This document shows positions 14,718-22,944 of a stretch of DNA of 64,000 nt, one piece after another. Numbering within the stretch: position 1 is the first letter of the stretch; each line of letters opens with the position of its first letter. The stretch is from a virus. Below the pieces are notes generated by a model. It was not told where the DNA came from and did not search any database. It was given only the letters and a program-made list of their open reading frames with translations. Both the position numbers and the translations under genes were made by a program. The stretch spans positions 1 to 64,000 of IMG/VR virus record IMGVR_UViG_3300020156_000025, one strand, 5' to 3'.

Positions 14718-16621
14718 TCCGTCGCAAGCGCCGCGTGGCGCACCGCTCTCCGGGACAACTCTTCGAGGCAATGCGGAAATCGCACGTGCCGGAGGGGGGG
14801 TGGACGATGCAGGAGTTCCGCTCGCGCAACGGGCTGTCGCTGGTGCGGGACATGGAACGGGTGCAGAAGGTGGCGCGTGCGAAGGGTGCGCGCATGACCG
14901 CCTCGAAGCTGCACGAGCTGATGCGCGGGCAGGTGTTGGGGGTGGTGAAGGAGTTCGAGCGGCTGCTGGCACGATCCTACGGGGGGGACGTGATTTACCG
15001 GAGGGGTATGTCGGTGCCGCACATGAAGGTGGTGGTGACGGTGGAACAACACGAGGGTCTATGGGCTCAGGCCATTGAAGCGGTGATGGCGGAACAGGAC
15101 CGTGCCGTGACCGCCCTTATGCGCCCGGCGATGCAGTCGGTGGCGGACGACGTGCTGGAGAAAACCGGGTTGCTGCTGACCGCGGAAAGGCCGAAGCCCG
15201 GGGCTCGGCGCGTGATGACCCACCGCGTGGACGACATGGCCCGGCAGGTGACGGGGATCAACGATACCACCCGCACGCGCCTTGCGCGCACGATCGCCCG
15301 GGGAATCGACGACGGGAAACACCCGTTCGAGGTGATGGCGCTGGTGCGGGACCGCGTGCCGGAGATCGCGACCAACCGGGTGCCCACGATCGTGCGGACC
15401 GAGATGGGGCGAGTGACCGATGCCGCGACGATCAGGGCGATGAAGGACAGCGAGGTGGTGACGCACGTTTCGGTGATGGGGTGCGAGGCGGTGGAGCCGG
15501 GAATCCCGACGTTCCGGGGGGTGCCGACGTGCAATATCAAAAATGTCCCGATCGAGTTTTCGGGGGACCTGCAATTCCACATAAACCATACGGGGAGTAT
15601 CGTGGCGTCGGGGTTCAAGGAGCAGACGGGACAGACGCCCCAGTTGCCGCTCAGGCCGGGGGGAGGGGTGGGGACATGGGAGGAAAACGGCTCGCCGGTT
15701 CCGGCGGTGATCGAGCAACCGGTGCCGGGTGCCCCGCCCGCGCCCCCGCGACCGCCCGCCCTTGACGATGACATCGCCATTCCCGTGCGCCGCCCGAGGG
15801 GGCACCTCGGTAGAAGAACCGCGCCGCTCACGGAGGAGGACGTGGACGTGGTGCTCGGGGCGATGACAGCCCAAGGAGGGAGGGTCGGGACGACGGGTAT
15901 TCCCGCGCAAGTGAGGCGTCAGCAGGTGCGTGACCTGACGGAAGCATTCGGGGTAACACCCGACGTGGTGATGGAGCGGGTGACGAGGACCGCCCGGACG
16001 ATCGCGGAAGGACTGGGAGCGAACGTCACCAGTTCGATCGTGCGCGTGACGCCTACGAGTTCGGCGTGGAACGTGAACGTGTATATGCGCGATCCCGAAA
16101 CCGGGAACACGTTGATGGAGATGACGCGCAAGGTGGACCCGGTGCTAAAGACCGCGGAGCATTCGTTTTTTCAGCTTAGGCGGCAGATGCAGGGGGGCGG
16201 TGCCGCGAAAGGCATGCTGTCCGACTTTCTGGACCTGTATGATCATGCCGGAATCGAGACGATCGAACTGGACGCGAATATCGACGTGGGCGGATACGCG
16301 TGGGCTCGCTACGGGTTCGTGCCGCGCTCGCAACGCGAGTGGGAGGCGCTGAGAGGTATCCTGCAAGAGCGGTTCGCGGGGATGGCCGACGACGGGTTGC
16401 TGAACACGTGGACGGACGAGCAGATCGACGTGGTTTCGATCGTCCTTGAGGCGGATGCCCCGGAGGCGATCCGTGCCGTGGCCGCGCTGCGCTTTCCGAC
16501 CGATGACGGGAACAATACCCCCGTGGGGAAAAAATTGCTGCTAGGGCGCTTCTGGAAGGGAAAACTTGAGCTTACCCATCCGGACACGTATGCTGTGTTC
16601 GCGTCCTACCTCGGGCGCTGA
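14711..16621 (+). CDS. MuF-type head morphogenesis protein with C-terminal extra domain
   Basis: A 636-residue minor head protein. The central region, TGINDTTRTRLARTIARGID, then FEVMALVRDRVPEIATNRVPTIVRTEMGRVTDAAT, is the phage Mu F / SPP1 gp7 head-morphogenesis domain, which is packaged in the capsid near the portal. A Pro-rich linker (about 320-345) leads to a distinct C-terminal region of 250 residues containing IELDANIDVGGYAWARYGF. Polymorphic C-terminal domains on MuF proteins are often enzymes or toxins delivered with DNA; the identity here is unproven. A GTG at 14705 is an alternative start. Confidence 0.82.
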   Translation: MLIRRKRRVAHRSPGQLFEAMRKSHVPEGGWTMQEFRSRNGLSLVRDMERVQKVARAKGARMTASKLHELMRGQVLGVVKEFERLLARSYGGDVIYRRGMSVPHMKVVVTVEQHEGLWAQAIEAVMAEQDRAVTALMRPAMQSVADDVLEKTGLLLTAERPKPGARRVMTHRVDDMARQVTGINDTTRTRLARTIARGIDDGKHPFEVMALVRDRVPEIATNRVPTIVRTEMGRVTDAATIRAMKDSEVVTHVSVMGCEAVEPGIPTFRGVPTCNIKNVPIEFSGDLQFHINHTGSIVASGFKEQTGQTPQLPLRPGGGVGTWEENGSPVPAVIEQPVPGAPPAPPRPPALDDDIAIPVRRPRGHLGRRTAPLTEEDVDVVLGAMTAQGGRVGTTGIPAQVRRQQVRDLTEAFGVTPDVVMERVTRTARTIAEGLGANVTSSIVRVTPTSSAWNVNVYMRDPETGNTLMEMTRKVDPVLKTAEHSFFQLRRQMQGGGAAKGMLSDFLDLYDHAGIETIELDANIDVGGYAWARYGFVPRSQREWEALRGILQERFAGMADDGLLNTWTDEQIDVVSIVLEADAPEAIRAVAALRFPTDDGNNTPVGKKLLLGRFWKGKLELTHPDTYAVFASYLGR

Positions 16622-16628
16622 AACGATC

Positions 16629-16847
16629 ATGCCTGCGAAGCCCAAGGAAAGCCGCGAACTGTTCTCGACCAAACCGGAAACGGGAGGGAAGGAGGATGCA
16701 CACCTGCATGCGCCGTTGCTGGAAGAGGAGAACGGATCGTTGCTGGCGGACTCGCTGGCGATCGCCGCCGCCGTGCGGATGGGGGTGCCGGAAGCTGTCG
16801 CGATTGCCGCTATGGCTTCGCCGGAACACCTCGACCCGTCGGCGTAG
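16629..16847 (+). CDS. Small hypothetical protein, 72 aa
   Basis: A 72-residue acidic protein between the MuF and protease genes, with a charged N terminus and a helical Ala/Met-rich C terminus (LADSLAIAAAVRMGVPEAVA). It may be a small head accessory or chaperone, but there is no sequence support for a specific role. The ATG at 16629 follows AAACGATC. Confidence 0.45.
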   Translation: MPAKPKESRELFSTKPETGGKEDAHLHAPLLEEENGSLLADSLAIAAAVRMGVPEAVAIAAMASPEHLDPSA

Positions 16848-16877
16848 TTGACAGGAGAGGGGGAGTGGTGGCACTCT
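16848..16877 (+). promoter_or_regulatory. Candidate promoter before prohead protease
   Basis: A perfect TTGACA -35 at 16848-16853, an 18-bp spacer and CACTCT as -10. The protease ATG at 16885 begins 7 nt after the -10, so the transcript would be leaderless or nearly so. Confidence 0.4.
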
Positions 16878-16884
16878 CCGCCGC

Positions 16885-17730
16885 ATGCCATTCCAAATTT
16901 TCAAGGGAGCCGTGCCGTCGGCCATCAAAGGGGTGCCGACGCAAGCCGAATTAGTGTCGCCCTTGAAAGGGAAGACGGTGTTTTTCCGCAATGCCGCCGG
17001 GGTGCTGATCGCGGGGCTGGTGGCGTCGCACGAGAAGGGTGCCAAGTATGCCGACGTGCGGCTTGCCGTGCCGTCTCCGGAAGGGGTGTTGATGGTGGGC
17101 AAGGACGCGGTGCCCGTGGAAGCCGGGCAATTGACCGTGAAGGACGCCGTGTTCGAGGAGCGCAAGCTGGCGGCGTGGACAAGCAACCGCGAGGTGGAAC
17201 TGGACGGGAAGGCACTCGCCGTGAAAGACAAGGAGACCGGGGTAATCACCGATTACAAACAGGTCATGTTCGCGGGTTACGGGTCCACGTTCGTCAATGT
17301 CACGGAGTCCGACCGGGTGGGGGACTACGTGCTGCCCGGAGCGTTCAAGGAGACGATCCGCGAATTCAAGAAGAACCCGGTAATGCTGGTCGATCACCGC
17401 AATTCCGTGCGCGAGATCGCGGGAAGTTACTCGGACATCCGCGAGGACGATGCCGGGTTGCGGCTCGTGGGGAAGGTGTCGGATGCGCCGGGGCTTACCG
17501 ATGTCCGTTTCTTGCTGATGGAAAGACACCTGCGCACCCTTAGCATGGGAGGTATATTCATCTACCTGCCCGACGGGCGGGGGATCGAGAAGGTGTATCT
17601 TTTCGAGGTGTCGCTGGTGGCGATTCCCGCCAATCCGGATGCGCTGATCGAGGCGCGCGGACTGGACGTGGAGACCGCCGGTAAGGCGTTCGAGTGGCAC
17701 GCCGCCGCGTTCAAGGGAGCCAAGGCATAG
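16885..17730 (+). CDS. Prohead maturation protease (S78, HK97 type)
   Basis: A 281-residue protein. The S78 core starts near residue 130: FAGYGSTFVNVTESDRVGDY, then LPGAFKETIREF, MLVDHRNSVREIAG with the catalytic His, and LRTLSMGGIFIY with the probable catalytic Ser. It ends with LFEVSLVAIPANPDALIEAR, the family hallmark. It cleaves the N-terminal delta/scaffold part of capsid protein after prohead assembly. The first 120 residues are an extra N-terminal domain, longer than in HK97 gp4. Its 3' end overlaps the convergent GT11 gene by 20 bp. Confidence 0.88.
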   Translation: MPFQIFKGAVPSAIKGVPTQAELVSPLKGKTVFFRNAAGVLIAGLVASHEKGAKYADVRLAVPSPEGVLMVGKDAVPVEAGQLTVKDAVFEERKLAAWTSNREVELDGKALAVKDKETGVITDYKQVMFAGYGSTFVNVTESDRVGDYVLPGAFKETIREFKKNPVMLVDHRNSVREIAGSYSDIREDDAGLRLVGKVSDAPGLTDVRFLLMERHLRTLSMGGIFIYLPDGRGIEKVYLFEVSLVAIPANPDALIEARGLDVETAGKAFEWHAAAFKGAKA

Positions 17731-18367
17731 GAGCGTTGGCCGTCCACACGGGGGGCGGAAGCACGCAGGGAATTTCACCCAAAAACGCGGCCCACCACGA
17801 ATAGGTGGAGTTCGCCATGACAAGGGAACGGGCGTTCGCCATCTCGACAAAGGCGTCGCCCGTTTCCATTTCCATCTCGGGAAGGATCGTGCGGGCGTAA
17901 GCGGTATCGTCGGTGAAGACCTTCACCCACTCGCCCGGGGCGTTCAGCATCTGGCGGCGATACCACTCGCCTAGGATCTCGGGGTATAGGTGGCGCTGAT
18001 TCTCGTAGTCGCCGCCGCGAATGTGGATCGCGCAAAGGTCGGGGTGGCGCTCGGGGGTCCAGAAACGGAACAGTTCGCGAATCTCGGCGGGATTGCTCCA
18101 GTAGGAGGGGTCCTGCCAGTAGCCGCGCAGGACCACGGAATGATTGCCGGGAACCTGCCCCTTGTGAATGCGCCGGTAGAAGGTGTCCGCGTAGGTGGCA
18201 GGGGGAAGTCCCTGCCCGGCGAACCACGGGAGGGAAAAATCCAGCATCAGTTGCGCGCCCATCCGCTGTGCGGTCTCGTAGGCGTGCGCGATCTGGAACA
18301 GTTGATTGCCGAGTCCGCCTTGCAGATGGGGGATCACGACGCCGCGGGAATGTGTCTGAGGTAGCAT
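17711..18367 (-). CDS. GT11-family fucosyltransferase-like protein
   Basis: The only clear reverse-strand gene. From ATG at 18367 it encodes 218 residues with GT11 (alpha-1,2-fucosyltransferase) motifs: GGLGNQLFQIAHAYETA near the N terminus for nucleotide-sugar binding, HIRGGDY in the middle (the HxRxxD donor motif), FTDD, and ANSTYSWWAAFLGE near the C terminus. Such enzymes add fucose or a related deoxy-sugar to galactose. A longer start at 18397 is possible, but a candidate promoter overlaps it. Insertion between protease and capsid, with its own promoter on the other strand, is typical of a moron gene. The target could be host surface glycan or a virion glycan. Confidence 0.82.
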   Translation of the reverse strand: MLPQTHSRGVVIPHLQGGLGNQLFQIAHAYETAQRMGAQLMLDFSLPWFAGQGLPPATYADTFYRRIHKGQVPGNHSVVLRGYWQDPSYWSNPAEIRELFRFWTPERHPDLCAIHIRGGDYENQRHLYPEILGEWYRRQMLNAPGEWVKVFTDDTAYARTILPEMEMETGDAFVEMANARSLVMANSTYSWWAAFLGEIPCVLPPPVWTANAPMPWLP

Positions 18368-18376
18368 GCGGGGGAG

Positions 18377-18405
18377 AGAATGACCCGAAGCGAACATTGA
18401 CTCAA
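18377..18405 (-). promoter_or_regulatory. Candidate reverse promoter for GT11 gene
   Basis: Read on the minus strand: TTGAGT, a 17-bp spacer, CATTCT, then 9 nt to the ATG at 18367. It is the leftward half of a divergent control region containing palindrome copy 6. Confidence 0.35.
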
Positions 18406-18410
18406 TCTAT

Positions 18411-18427
18411 TTTGCAAACTGTGCATT
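18411..18427. repeat. Palindrome copy 6 (operator-like)
   Basis: TTTGCAAACTGTGCATT in the divergent gap between the GT11 gene and the capsid gene, between the two candidate promoters. Confidence 0.75.
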
Positions 18428-18430
18428 TGG

Positions 18431-18459
18431 TTGACGAAGGTTGACGATTTGGGCAGAGT
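18431..18459 (+). promoter_or_regulatory. Candidate capsid promoter with tandem repeat
   Basis: TTGACG, a 17-bp spacer and CAGAGT. The -35 lies in a 10-bp-spaced tandem repeat of GGTTGACGA (starting at 18429 and 18439). The predicted transcript has a leader of about 95 nt before the capsid ATG. Confidence 0.45.
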
Positions 18460-18462
18460 CCG

Positions 18463-18481
18463 CGCCAAGTTCACCTTGGCG
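18463..18481 (+). promoter_or_regulatory. 5'-leader hairpin of capsid mRNA
   Basis: A perfect 7-bp stem, CGCCAAG / CTTGGCG, with loop TTCAC, at the predicted 5' end of the capsid mRNA. A stem at the extreme 5' end could stabilise an abundant mRNA; this role is inferred. Confidence 0.5.
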
Positions 18482-18561
18482 AGACTTGAACCCGGTAGTG
18501 GAAGTAGGGTCGGAAGGCAGGGCGGGGCGACGCAAACCAAACCAACAATCCATCTAAAAAG

Positions 18562-20277
18562 ATGCCACTTACCGAAGCAGAAAAGAAGCGGCTCGCGTTG
18601 CTACTGAGCAAGGCCACCCGCACCGCCGCGGAAGAAACCGAGTTCAAGGCCCTCGAAGCACGCGCTTTGGCCGAGAACCTCGTGCTGGACGACGCGTTCA
18701 AGAAAGCCTTCGGCGAATCCGCCGAGGAAGCCACCCAGCTCTCGGACGAGCAGATCAAGACCCTGATTGCCGGTGCCCTGAGCGCCGAGCTGGAGGGCAA
18801 GGGTCTGACCGCCGACAAGCTCGTCACCGCGATCAAGACCGCGCTCACCCCTGCCGAAGGCAAGGTGGTGACGAAGGAGGATGTCGAAGCCGCCGTGAAA
18901 GGTCTGGTCAAGGACACCGCCATCGACACCGCGGCCATCGTGGACGCCGTGATCAAAGCCCTGCCCAAGCCGGGTGCGGGACTCAACCGCGCGGACCTCG
19001 ACGCCGCCCTTGAAAACTTCGTCAAGGTGCACGCCCGCGACGGGTCCAAGCATCTCTTCCCCGAGAACGGCCCGGGTGCGAACCATTACCCGATCGAACA
19101 CCGCAAGGGCAACCTGTCGGTGGGGCAGAAGCAGATGCTGAACCTCATCATGGGCAAGTGCGGCTCGGACGAGCATTTCATCCAGACCAATACCAAGCGT
19201 CCGGTCGGGATGAACGACGGCATCAGCGAGAAGCTGCTGGAAACCACCCGCCGCGCGGGTGAGCAGCGGGTCAAGTCGCTCCGGGATTCCATCCTCTACG
19301 GCGGCAAGGCGCTGACCTCCACCGGAGTAGGCACGGGTGACGAGCTGGTCCCGACGGACCTTGCCTCGGACCTCCAGATGCGGATGTATCTGGAGTCGCA
19401 GCTCGCCGCCGCGCTGATCGCGTCGGAAATCGACATGCCGACGAACCCGTTCAAGCTGCCCCTCAAGACGACCCGCACGGCGTTCTACAAGGGCTCCGAG
19501 AACCCGGGTGCGAACCCGACCGCTTCCCAGCCGGGAACCGCGGACATCACGCTCGATGCGAAGAAGCTCATCGGTGTGGCGGAGTTCTCCTACGAGATCG
19601 ACGAGGATTCGATCATCGCGATCCTGCCGATGCTCCAAGAGGACATGGCACAGGGCGCGGCGTTCTCCTTCGAGAACGCGGTGATCAACGGTGACACCAC
19701 CGCGACGCACCAAGACTCGGACATTCACGCGGTGACGAACCACCACGCGAAGCTGTTCAAGGGTCTGCGCAAGCTGGCCATCGCCGGTGCGATGAACACC
19801 TCGCTGGCTACCGGCGGGATTTCCACCGCGAACATCGCCGCCCTTCGCAAGAAGATGGGCAAGTGGTCGATCAAACCGTCCGATCTCATGATCGTGGCGG
19901 GTCCGATGGGCTACAACAAACTGGTGATGCTCGACGAGACGCTGACCGTGGAGAAGGTAGGGGGCCAAGCCCGCATCCTCTCCGGTGTCGCCGCTTCGCT
20001 GCTCGGTATGCCGATCATCGTATCGGAAGCGGTCCGCGAGGACTTGAACGCTTCCGGGGTGTTCGACAACACCACCACAACCAAGGGGTCCATTTTCATC
20101 GTTCACCGCCCGTCGTGGTTGGTGGGTGTGAAGCGGGGCTTCATGGTCGAGGTGGACCGCGACATCCGCCAGCAGATCAACTTCATCACCGCGTCCTTCC
20201 GCCGGGACTTCGTTCCGAAGGAAACCGTGTCTGCCACGATGCCGCTGGTCAGCCTCGGTTACAACTACGACGCGTAA
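18562..20277 (+). CDS. Major capsid protein, HK97 fold
   Basis: A 571-residue protein. Residues 1-150 are a charged helical and coiled-coil-like delta/scaffold region expected to be removed by the S78 protease. The mature part resembles HK97 capsid proteins: GGKALTSTGVGTGDELVPTD, MYLESQLAAALIAS, IGVAEFSYEIDEDSIIAILP, SFENAVINGD, LMIVAGPMGYNKLVML, GMPIIVSEAV and IFIVHRPSWLVGVKRGFMVE, ending with QQINFITASFRRDF. Codon use differs from its neighbours: fewer G-runs and more C-ending codons, as expected for a highly expressed gene. A strong terminator follows 50 bp downstream. Confidence 0.9.
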   Translation: MPLTEAEKKRLALLLSKATRTAAEETEFKALEARALAENLVLDDAFKKAFGESAEEATQLSDEQIKTLIAGALSAELEGKGLTADKLVTAIKTALTPAEGKVVTKEDVEAAVKGLVKDTAIDTAAIVDAVIKALPKPGAGLNRADLDAALENFVKVHARDGSKHLFPENGPGANHYPIEHRKGNLSVGQKQMLNLIMGKCGSDEHFIQTNTKRPVGMNDGISEKLLETTRRAGEQRVKSLRDSILYGGKALTSTGVGTGDELVPTDLASDLQMRMYLESQLAAALIASEIDMPTNPFKLPLKTTRTAFYKGSENPGANPTASQPGTADITLDAKKLIGVAEFSYEIDEDSIIAILPMLQEDMAQGAAFSFENAVINGDTTATHQDSDIHAVTNHHAKLFKGLRKLAIAGAMNTSLATGGISTANIAALRKKMGKWSIKPSDLMIVAGPMGYNKLVMLDETLTVEKVGGQARILSGVAASLLGMPIIVSEAVREDLNASGVFDNTTTTKGSIFIVHRPSWLVGVKRGFMVEVDRDIRQQINFITASFRRDFVPKETVSATMPLVSLGYNYDA

Positions 20278-20326
20278 CGTAGGTTTTCCGGTCCACCTTC
20301 CTTGGTATAGATCGGTTGCACAAGCT

Positions 20327-20363
20327 CCCTGCCCGCTAGTCCGGGCAGGGGGTTTGTTGTTTT
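20327..20363 (+). terminator. Rho-independent terminator after capsid gene
   Basis: A 9-bp perfect stem CCCTGCCCG / CGGGCAGGG with loop CTAGTC, followed by GGTTTGTTGTTTT. It lies 50 bp after the capsid stop and runs directly into palindrome copy 7. Confidence 0.85.
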
Positions 20364-20377
20364 GCACGCTGTGCAAA
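20361..20377. repeat. Palindrome copy 7 (operator-like)
   Basis: TTTGCACGCTGTGCAAA, perfect arms, touching the T-tract of the capsid terminator. Confidence 0.8.
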
Positions 20378-20410
20378 ATAGGTGGAATCCCTATCGCGCA
20401 AAAGGAAGGG

Positions 20411-20439
20411 TTGCGGGTAAAAAACGGACATGGTAGCGT
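20411..20439 (+). promoter_or_regulatory. Candidate promoter downstream of capsid terminator
   Basis: TTGCGG, a 17-bp spacer, TAGCGT. The next ATG is at 20449, 9 nt after the -10. It would restart transcription after the terminator. Confidence 0.5.
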
Positions 20440-20448
20440 CCGCGCACC

Positions 20449-21510
20449 ATGAAGGTGTTCACATACAAGGGGGAGCCTCGGTCCGAGGGGCGCTTTGGTC
20501 TGATCCAGACCAATCAGAAGTTGGAACTGACCGAGGCGGAAGCCTTGTCGGTGGCAGGGAATCCGGAGTTTGTTCCGGTCACGAAACGGGGAGCCGCGGG
20601 GTCCGCGCGCGAGAAGGTGGCGCTGGCCGGGACGCCGTTCTACGACCTGCGAACCATCCCGTGGGATAGCCCGAAACTGGGCAAGTGGCTGTTGGAGCGG
20701 CGCAAGCAGACGCTCATGAATATCGCCGAGGCGATGGTGCACGTGGGGTGCGACATTTTCATCTCCGAACACGACAATGCTTCGGACATCGCCGACACGG
20801 TGCATGCGGAAGCCACCGCGAACGGCTGGCATCTGCTGGACGAGAAGGAGCGCGCCGCGCTGGGTAGCGTGGAGAGTGCCACCGCCCTTGTGCCGCCGGG
20901 TATCCGGGTCGGTGACACGGTGCGGCTCGCCGCCGCTGGTGCCGACGGACAGTGCATGAACGTGGCCATGCTGGAGCACGGGGTCGCTTACGTGCAGTGG
21001 GGGCCGCAGGACGACTTGAACGATGCGACCTACCCGGTCGATGCGCTGGTGAAGGCGGAGGAATCCGGGGAGCAGGAGGAGGGGGAAGAGACTCCGCCGC
21101 AGAACGTCACGCCGTTTACCGGTAACGCCGACGGGAGAACGGCCTCCGAGCCGACCGTCACGTTCCGCTCGCTGGGGGAGTTGGCCGATGAGTCGCCGAA
21201 ATCCAAGGCCGGGAAAAAGGCCATCGCCGTGATCGAAGCCGAGTGCACGCGCGTGGGGGTCGATCCGAACGTGGTCGAGCTGTGGGCAGACCTTGGAGGC
21301 ATCCTTGACGGGGAGGAATTCGAGGAACCCGCACCGGACGGGGAACCCGACGGGGAGGATGCCGCGACCGGAACCGGGGAAGAGACGACTTCCGAAGAGG
21401 CGGAGGGGGGCGAGACAGGAACGGAAGAAACCGAAACCGGGGGAGACGAAGGGAATGTTTCCGACGACGACGCTTCCGGGGAATCCACCCAATCCGACGA
21501 ACAATCCTAA
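20449..21510 (+). CDS. Head-region protein with acidic tail
   Basis: A 353-residue protein. The first 200 residues are globular-looking with NAEA-like helices (SPKLGKWLLERRKQTLMNIAEA) and a short beta domain (VGDTVRLAAAGADGQCMNVAM, then VAYVQWGP). The last 70 residues are almost entirely Glu, Asp, Gly, Thr and Ser, thus disordered and acidic. No family is recognised. Placement after the capsid suggests a head accessory protein. Confidence 0.55.
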   Translation: MKVFTYKGEPRSEGRFGLIQTNQKLELTEAEALSVAGNPEFVPVTKRGAAGSAREKVALAGTPFYDLRTIPWDSPKLGKWLLERRKQTLMNIAEAMVHVGCDIFISEHDNASDIADTVHAEATANGWHLLDEKERAALGSVESATALVPPGIRVGDTVRLAAAGADGQCMNVAMLEHGVAYVQWGPQDDLNDATYPVDALVKAEESGEQEEGEETPPQNVTPFTGNADGRTASEPTVTFRSLGELADESPKSKAGKKAIAVIEAECTRVGVDPNVVELWADLGGILDGEEFEEPAPDGEPDGEDAATGTGEETTSEEAEGGETGTEETETGGDEGNVSDDDASGESTQSDEQS

Positions 21511-21539
21511 CCGTCCGGGCTTCACCGGATATATTGCTC

Positions 21540-21746
21540 ATGTGCCAAGTGCATTTGACCGAGGCCACCGTCCGCCGCGCCGCCCTTGACAAGGGGTTGA
21601 GCGCCGCGGAGGTGGAAGAGAAGGTGAAGGCGTTCAAGGACGCTTCCACCGATGCCGCCCGCCTTGCGGTGTGGCGGTCGCTCCAGTCCGACAAAAACGG
21701 CATGGGGTATTCGACGAAGATCGGGAACGCTCCCGATCATGGCTGA
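21540..21746 (+). CDS. Small helical protein, 68 aa
   Basis: A 68-residue helical protein beginning MCQVHLTEATVRRAALDKGL, with a charged middle helix (SAAEVEEKVKAFKDAS). No recognised family. The ATG at 21540 is taken, as upstream TTG would add two residues only. Possibly a small head-tail joining or regulatory protein. Confidence 0.45.
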   Translation: MCQVHLTEATVRRAALDKGLSAAEVEEKVKAFKDASTDAARLAVWRSLQSDKNGMGYSTKIGNAPDHG

Positions 21747-21775
21747 TGGAAACGCGCATATACTAGAACCCTGTC

Positions 21776-22378
21776 ATGGCTTCGACCCTTTCACGCCCGT
21801 ATTGCAGTCTGTCCCAAGTCCAGCGCGAGCTGGGGAACCATACCCCCGAGATCGAGGACAAACTGAAGGATTGCATCAACGCCGCATCGCGGGCGGTGGA
21901 CCGGATCTGTGGCAGGGACTTCTGGTTCCATGATCACACCAGTTCGGGATACGTGGTGCCGAGAGCCCGGGTGATGGGGGAGCTGGTGATGCTGCCCTTC
22001 GAGGTCAGGACCTTGACGGAGGTGGTCTTGGACGATGAGGTCGTGGATGCGGAAGACTACGATTATCAGGTCGGGAAACGCGTGATCGAATTGCTGGAAG
22101 GGACGTGGGGCGCTAGCCCGTTCCGGGGAACCTTGACGGTGTTCGGAACCTTCGGATTCCCGCTGGCCGAGTGTGCGTCGGAGCAGGTGCCGCCCCCGAC
22201 CTTGTTCGCCGAGGTGAGCAGGGCCACGACACTGATTGCCGCCGCGTGGTCGCACGAGGTCCGGAAAGAGCAGGTGGCGATCACGGGGGAACGCATCTCG
22301 TTGCTGGAGTCGAGGATACCACCGGAGGTGAACGGCCTGCTCCGGCCCTTCCATAGCAACCTGATGGCGCACTTCTGA
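21776..22378 (+). CDS. Head-tail connector (gp6/gp15-like)
   Basis: A 200-residue protein with the pattern of HK97 gp6-type adaptors: an N-terminal helical region (LSQVQRELGNHTPEIEDKLK, then DCINAASRAVDRICGRDFW), a central beta insertion (YVVPRARVMGELVMLPFEVR), EDYDYQV and VFGTFGF, and a C-terminal helix (PPTLFAEVSRATTLIAAAW). It would dock onto the portal and form the DNA gate. A TATACT -10-like hexamer (21759-21764) precedes the ATG but no good -35 was found. The stop overlaps the next ATG. Confidence 0.72.
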   Translation: MASTLSRPYCSLSQVQRELGNHTPEIEDKLKDCINAASRAVDRICGRDFWFHDHTSSGYVVPRARVMGELVMLPFEVRTLTEVVLDDEVVDAEDYDYQVGKRVIELLEGTWGASPFRGTLTVFGTFGFPLAECASEQVPPPTLFAEVSRATTLIAAAWSHEVRKEQVAITGERISLLESRIPPEVNGLLRPFHSNLMAHF

Positions 22379-22935
22379 TGGCGGGGAGAATCACCATCCG
22401 GGTGCAGGACGAGGCTACCCGCAGGATGCTGAACCGTATCGCCCGCGCGATGACGCCCGGGGCACAGCGGGCGGTCCTGACACGGGTGGCTTGGATCACG
22501 CATGCACGGCTGGTGAGGCAGACGCCGAAGCGGTGGACGGGGCAGACCCGGCGTGACTGGAAGGTGGTGCCCCGAACCGACGGATCGGTGGCAGTAACCA
22601 ACGAGTCGAAGGTGATGGGGTGGCTGGAACGGGGAACCCGTTCGCATGGACCCACCCGCGCGCAGAAATTGTTCGTGCCGTTGACGCGACGTGCCGCGCA
22701 GGCAGGCCCCCGGGGGGTAATGTATGCCAATCGCCAGCATCAGTTGAACCAAGCGTTCGGGGTGACAGGAACACGCCGCCGTCCGCCCTTCGTGCACGGG
22801 GTGGATTTCGTGTTCACGCGGCGCGTGAGGGGGATACGGGCCTTGCGGATCGCGGAGCGGCAGGCGGTGTTCGCCAAGGTGACGCTGCGCTCGGCGATGA
22901 CTCAATGGTTGCGCTCGGTGGTGAAGGGTGGTTGA
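22378..22935 (+). CDS. HK97 gp10-like head-tail joining protein
   Basis: A 185-residue basic protein with the gp10-like pattern: an N-terminal ITIRVQDEATRRMLNRIARA, followed by VAWITHARLVRQTPKRWTGQ containing the conserved TP-x-x-TG (here TPKRWTG), then RDWKVVPRTD, VTNESKVMGWLERGT and PPFVHGVDFVF. In HK97-like phages this protein completes the neck. Its start overlaps the connector stop (TGATG). Confidence 0.72.
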   Translation: MAGRITIRVQDEATRRMLNRIARAMTPGAQRAVLTRVAWITHARLVRQTPKRWTGQTRRDWKVVPRTDGSVAVTNESKVMGWLERGTRSHGPTRAQKLFVPLTRRAAQAGPRGVMYANRQHQLNQAFGVTGTRRRPPFVHGVDFVFTRRVRGIRALRIAERQAVFAKVTLRSAMTQWLRSVVKGG

Positions 22936-22944
22936 TTCAAGGGC

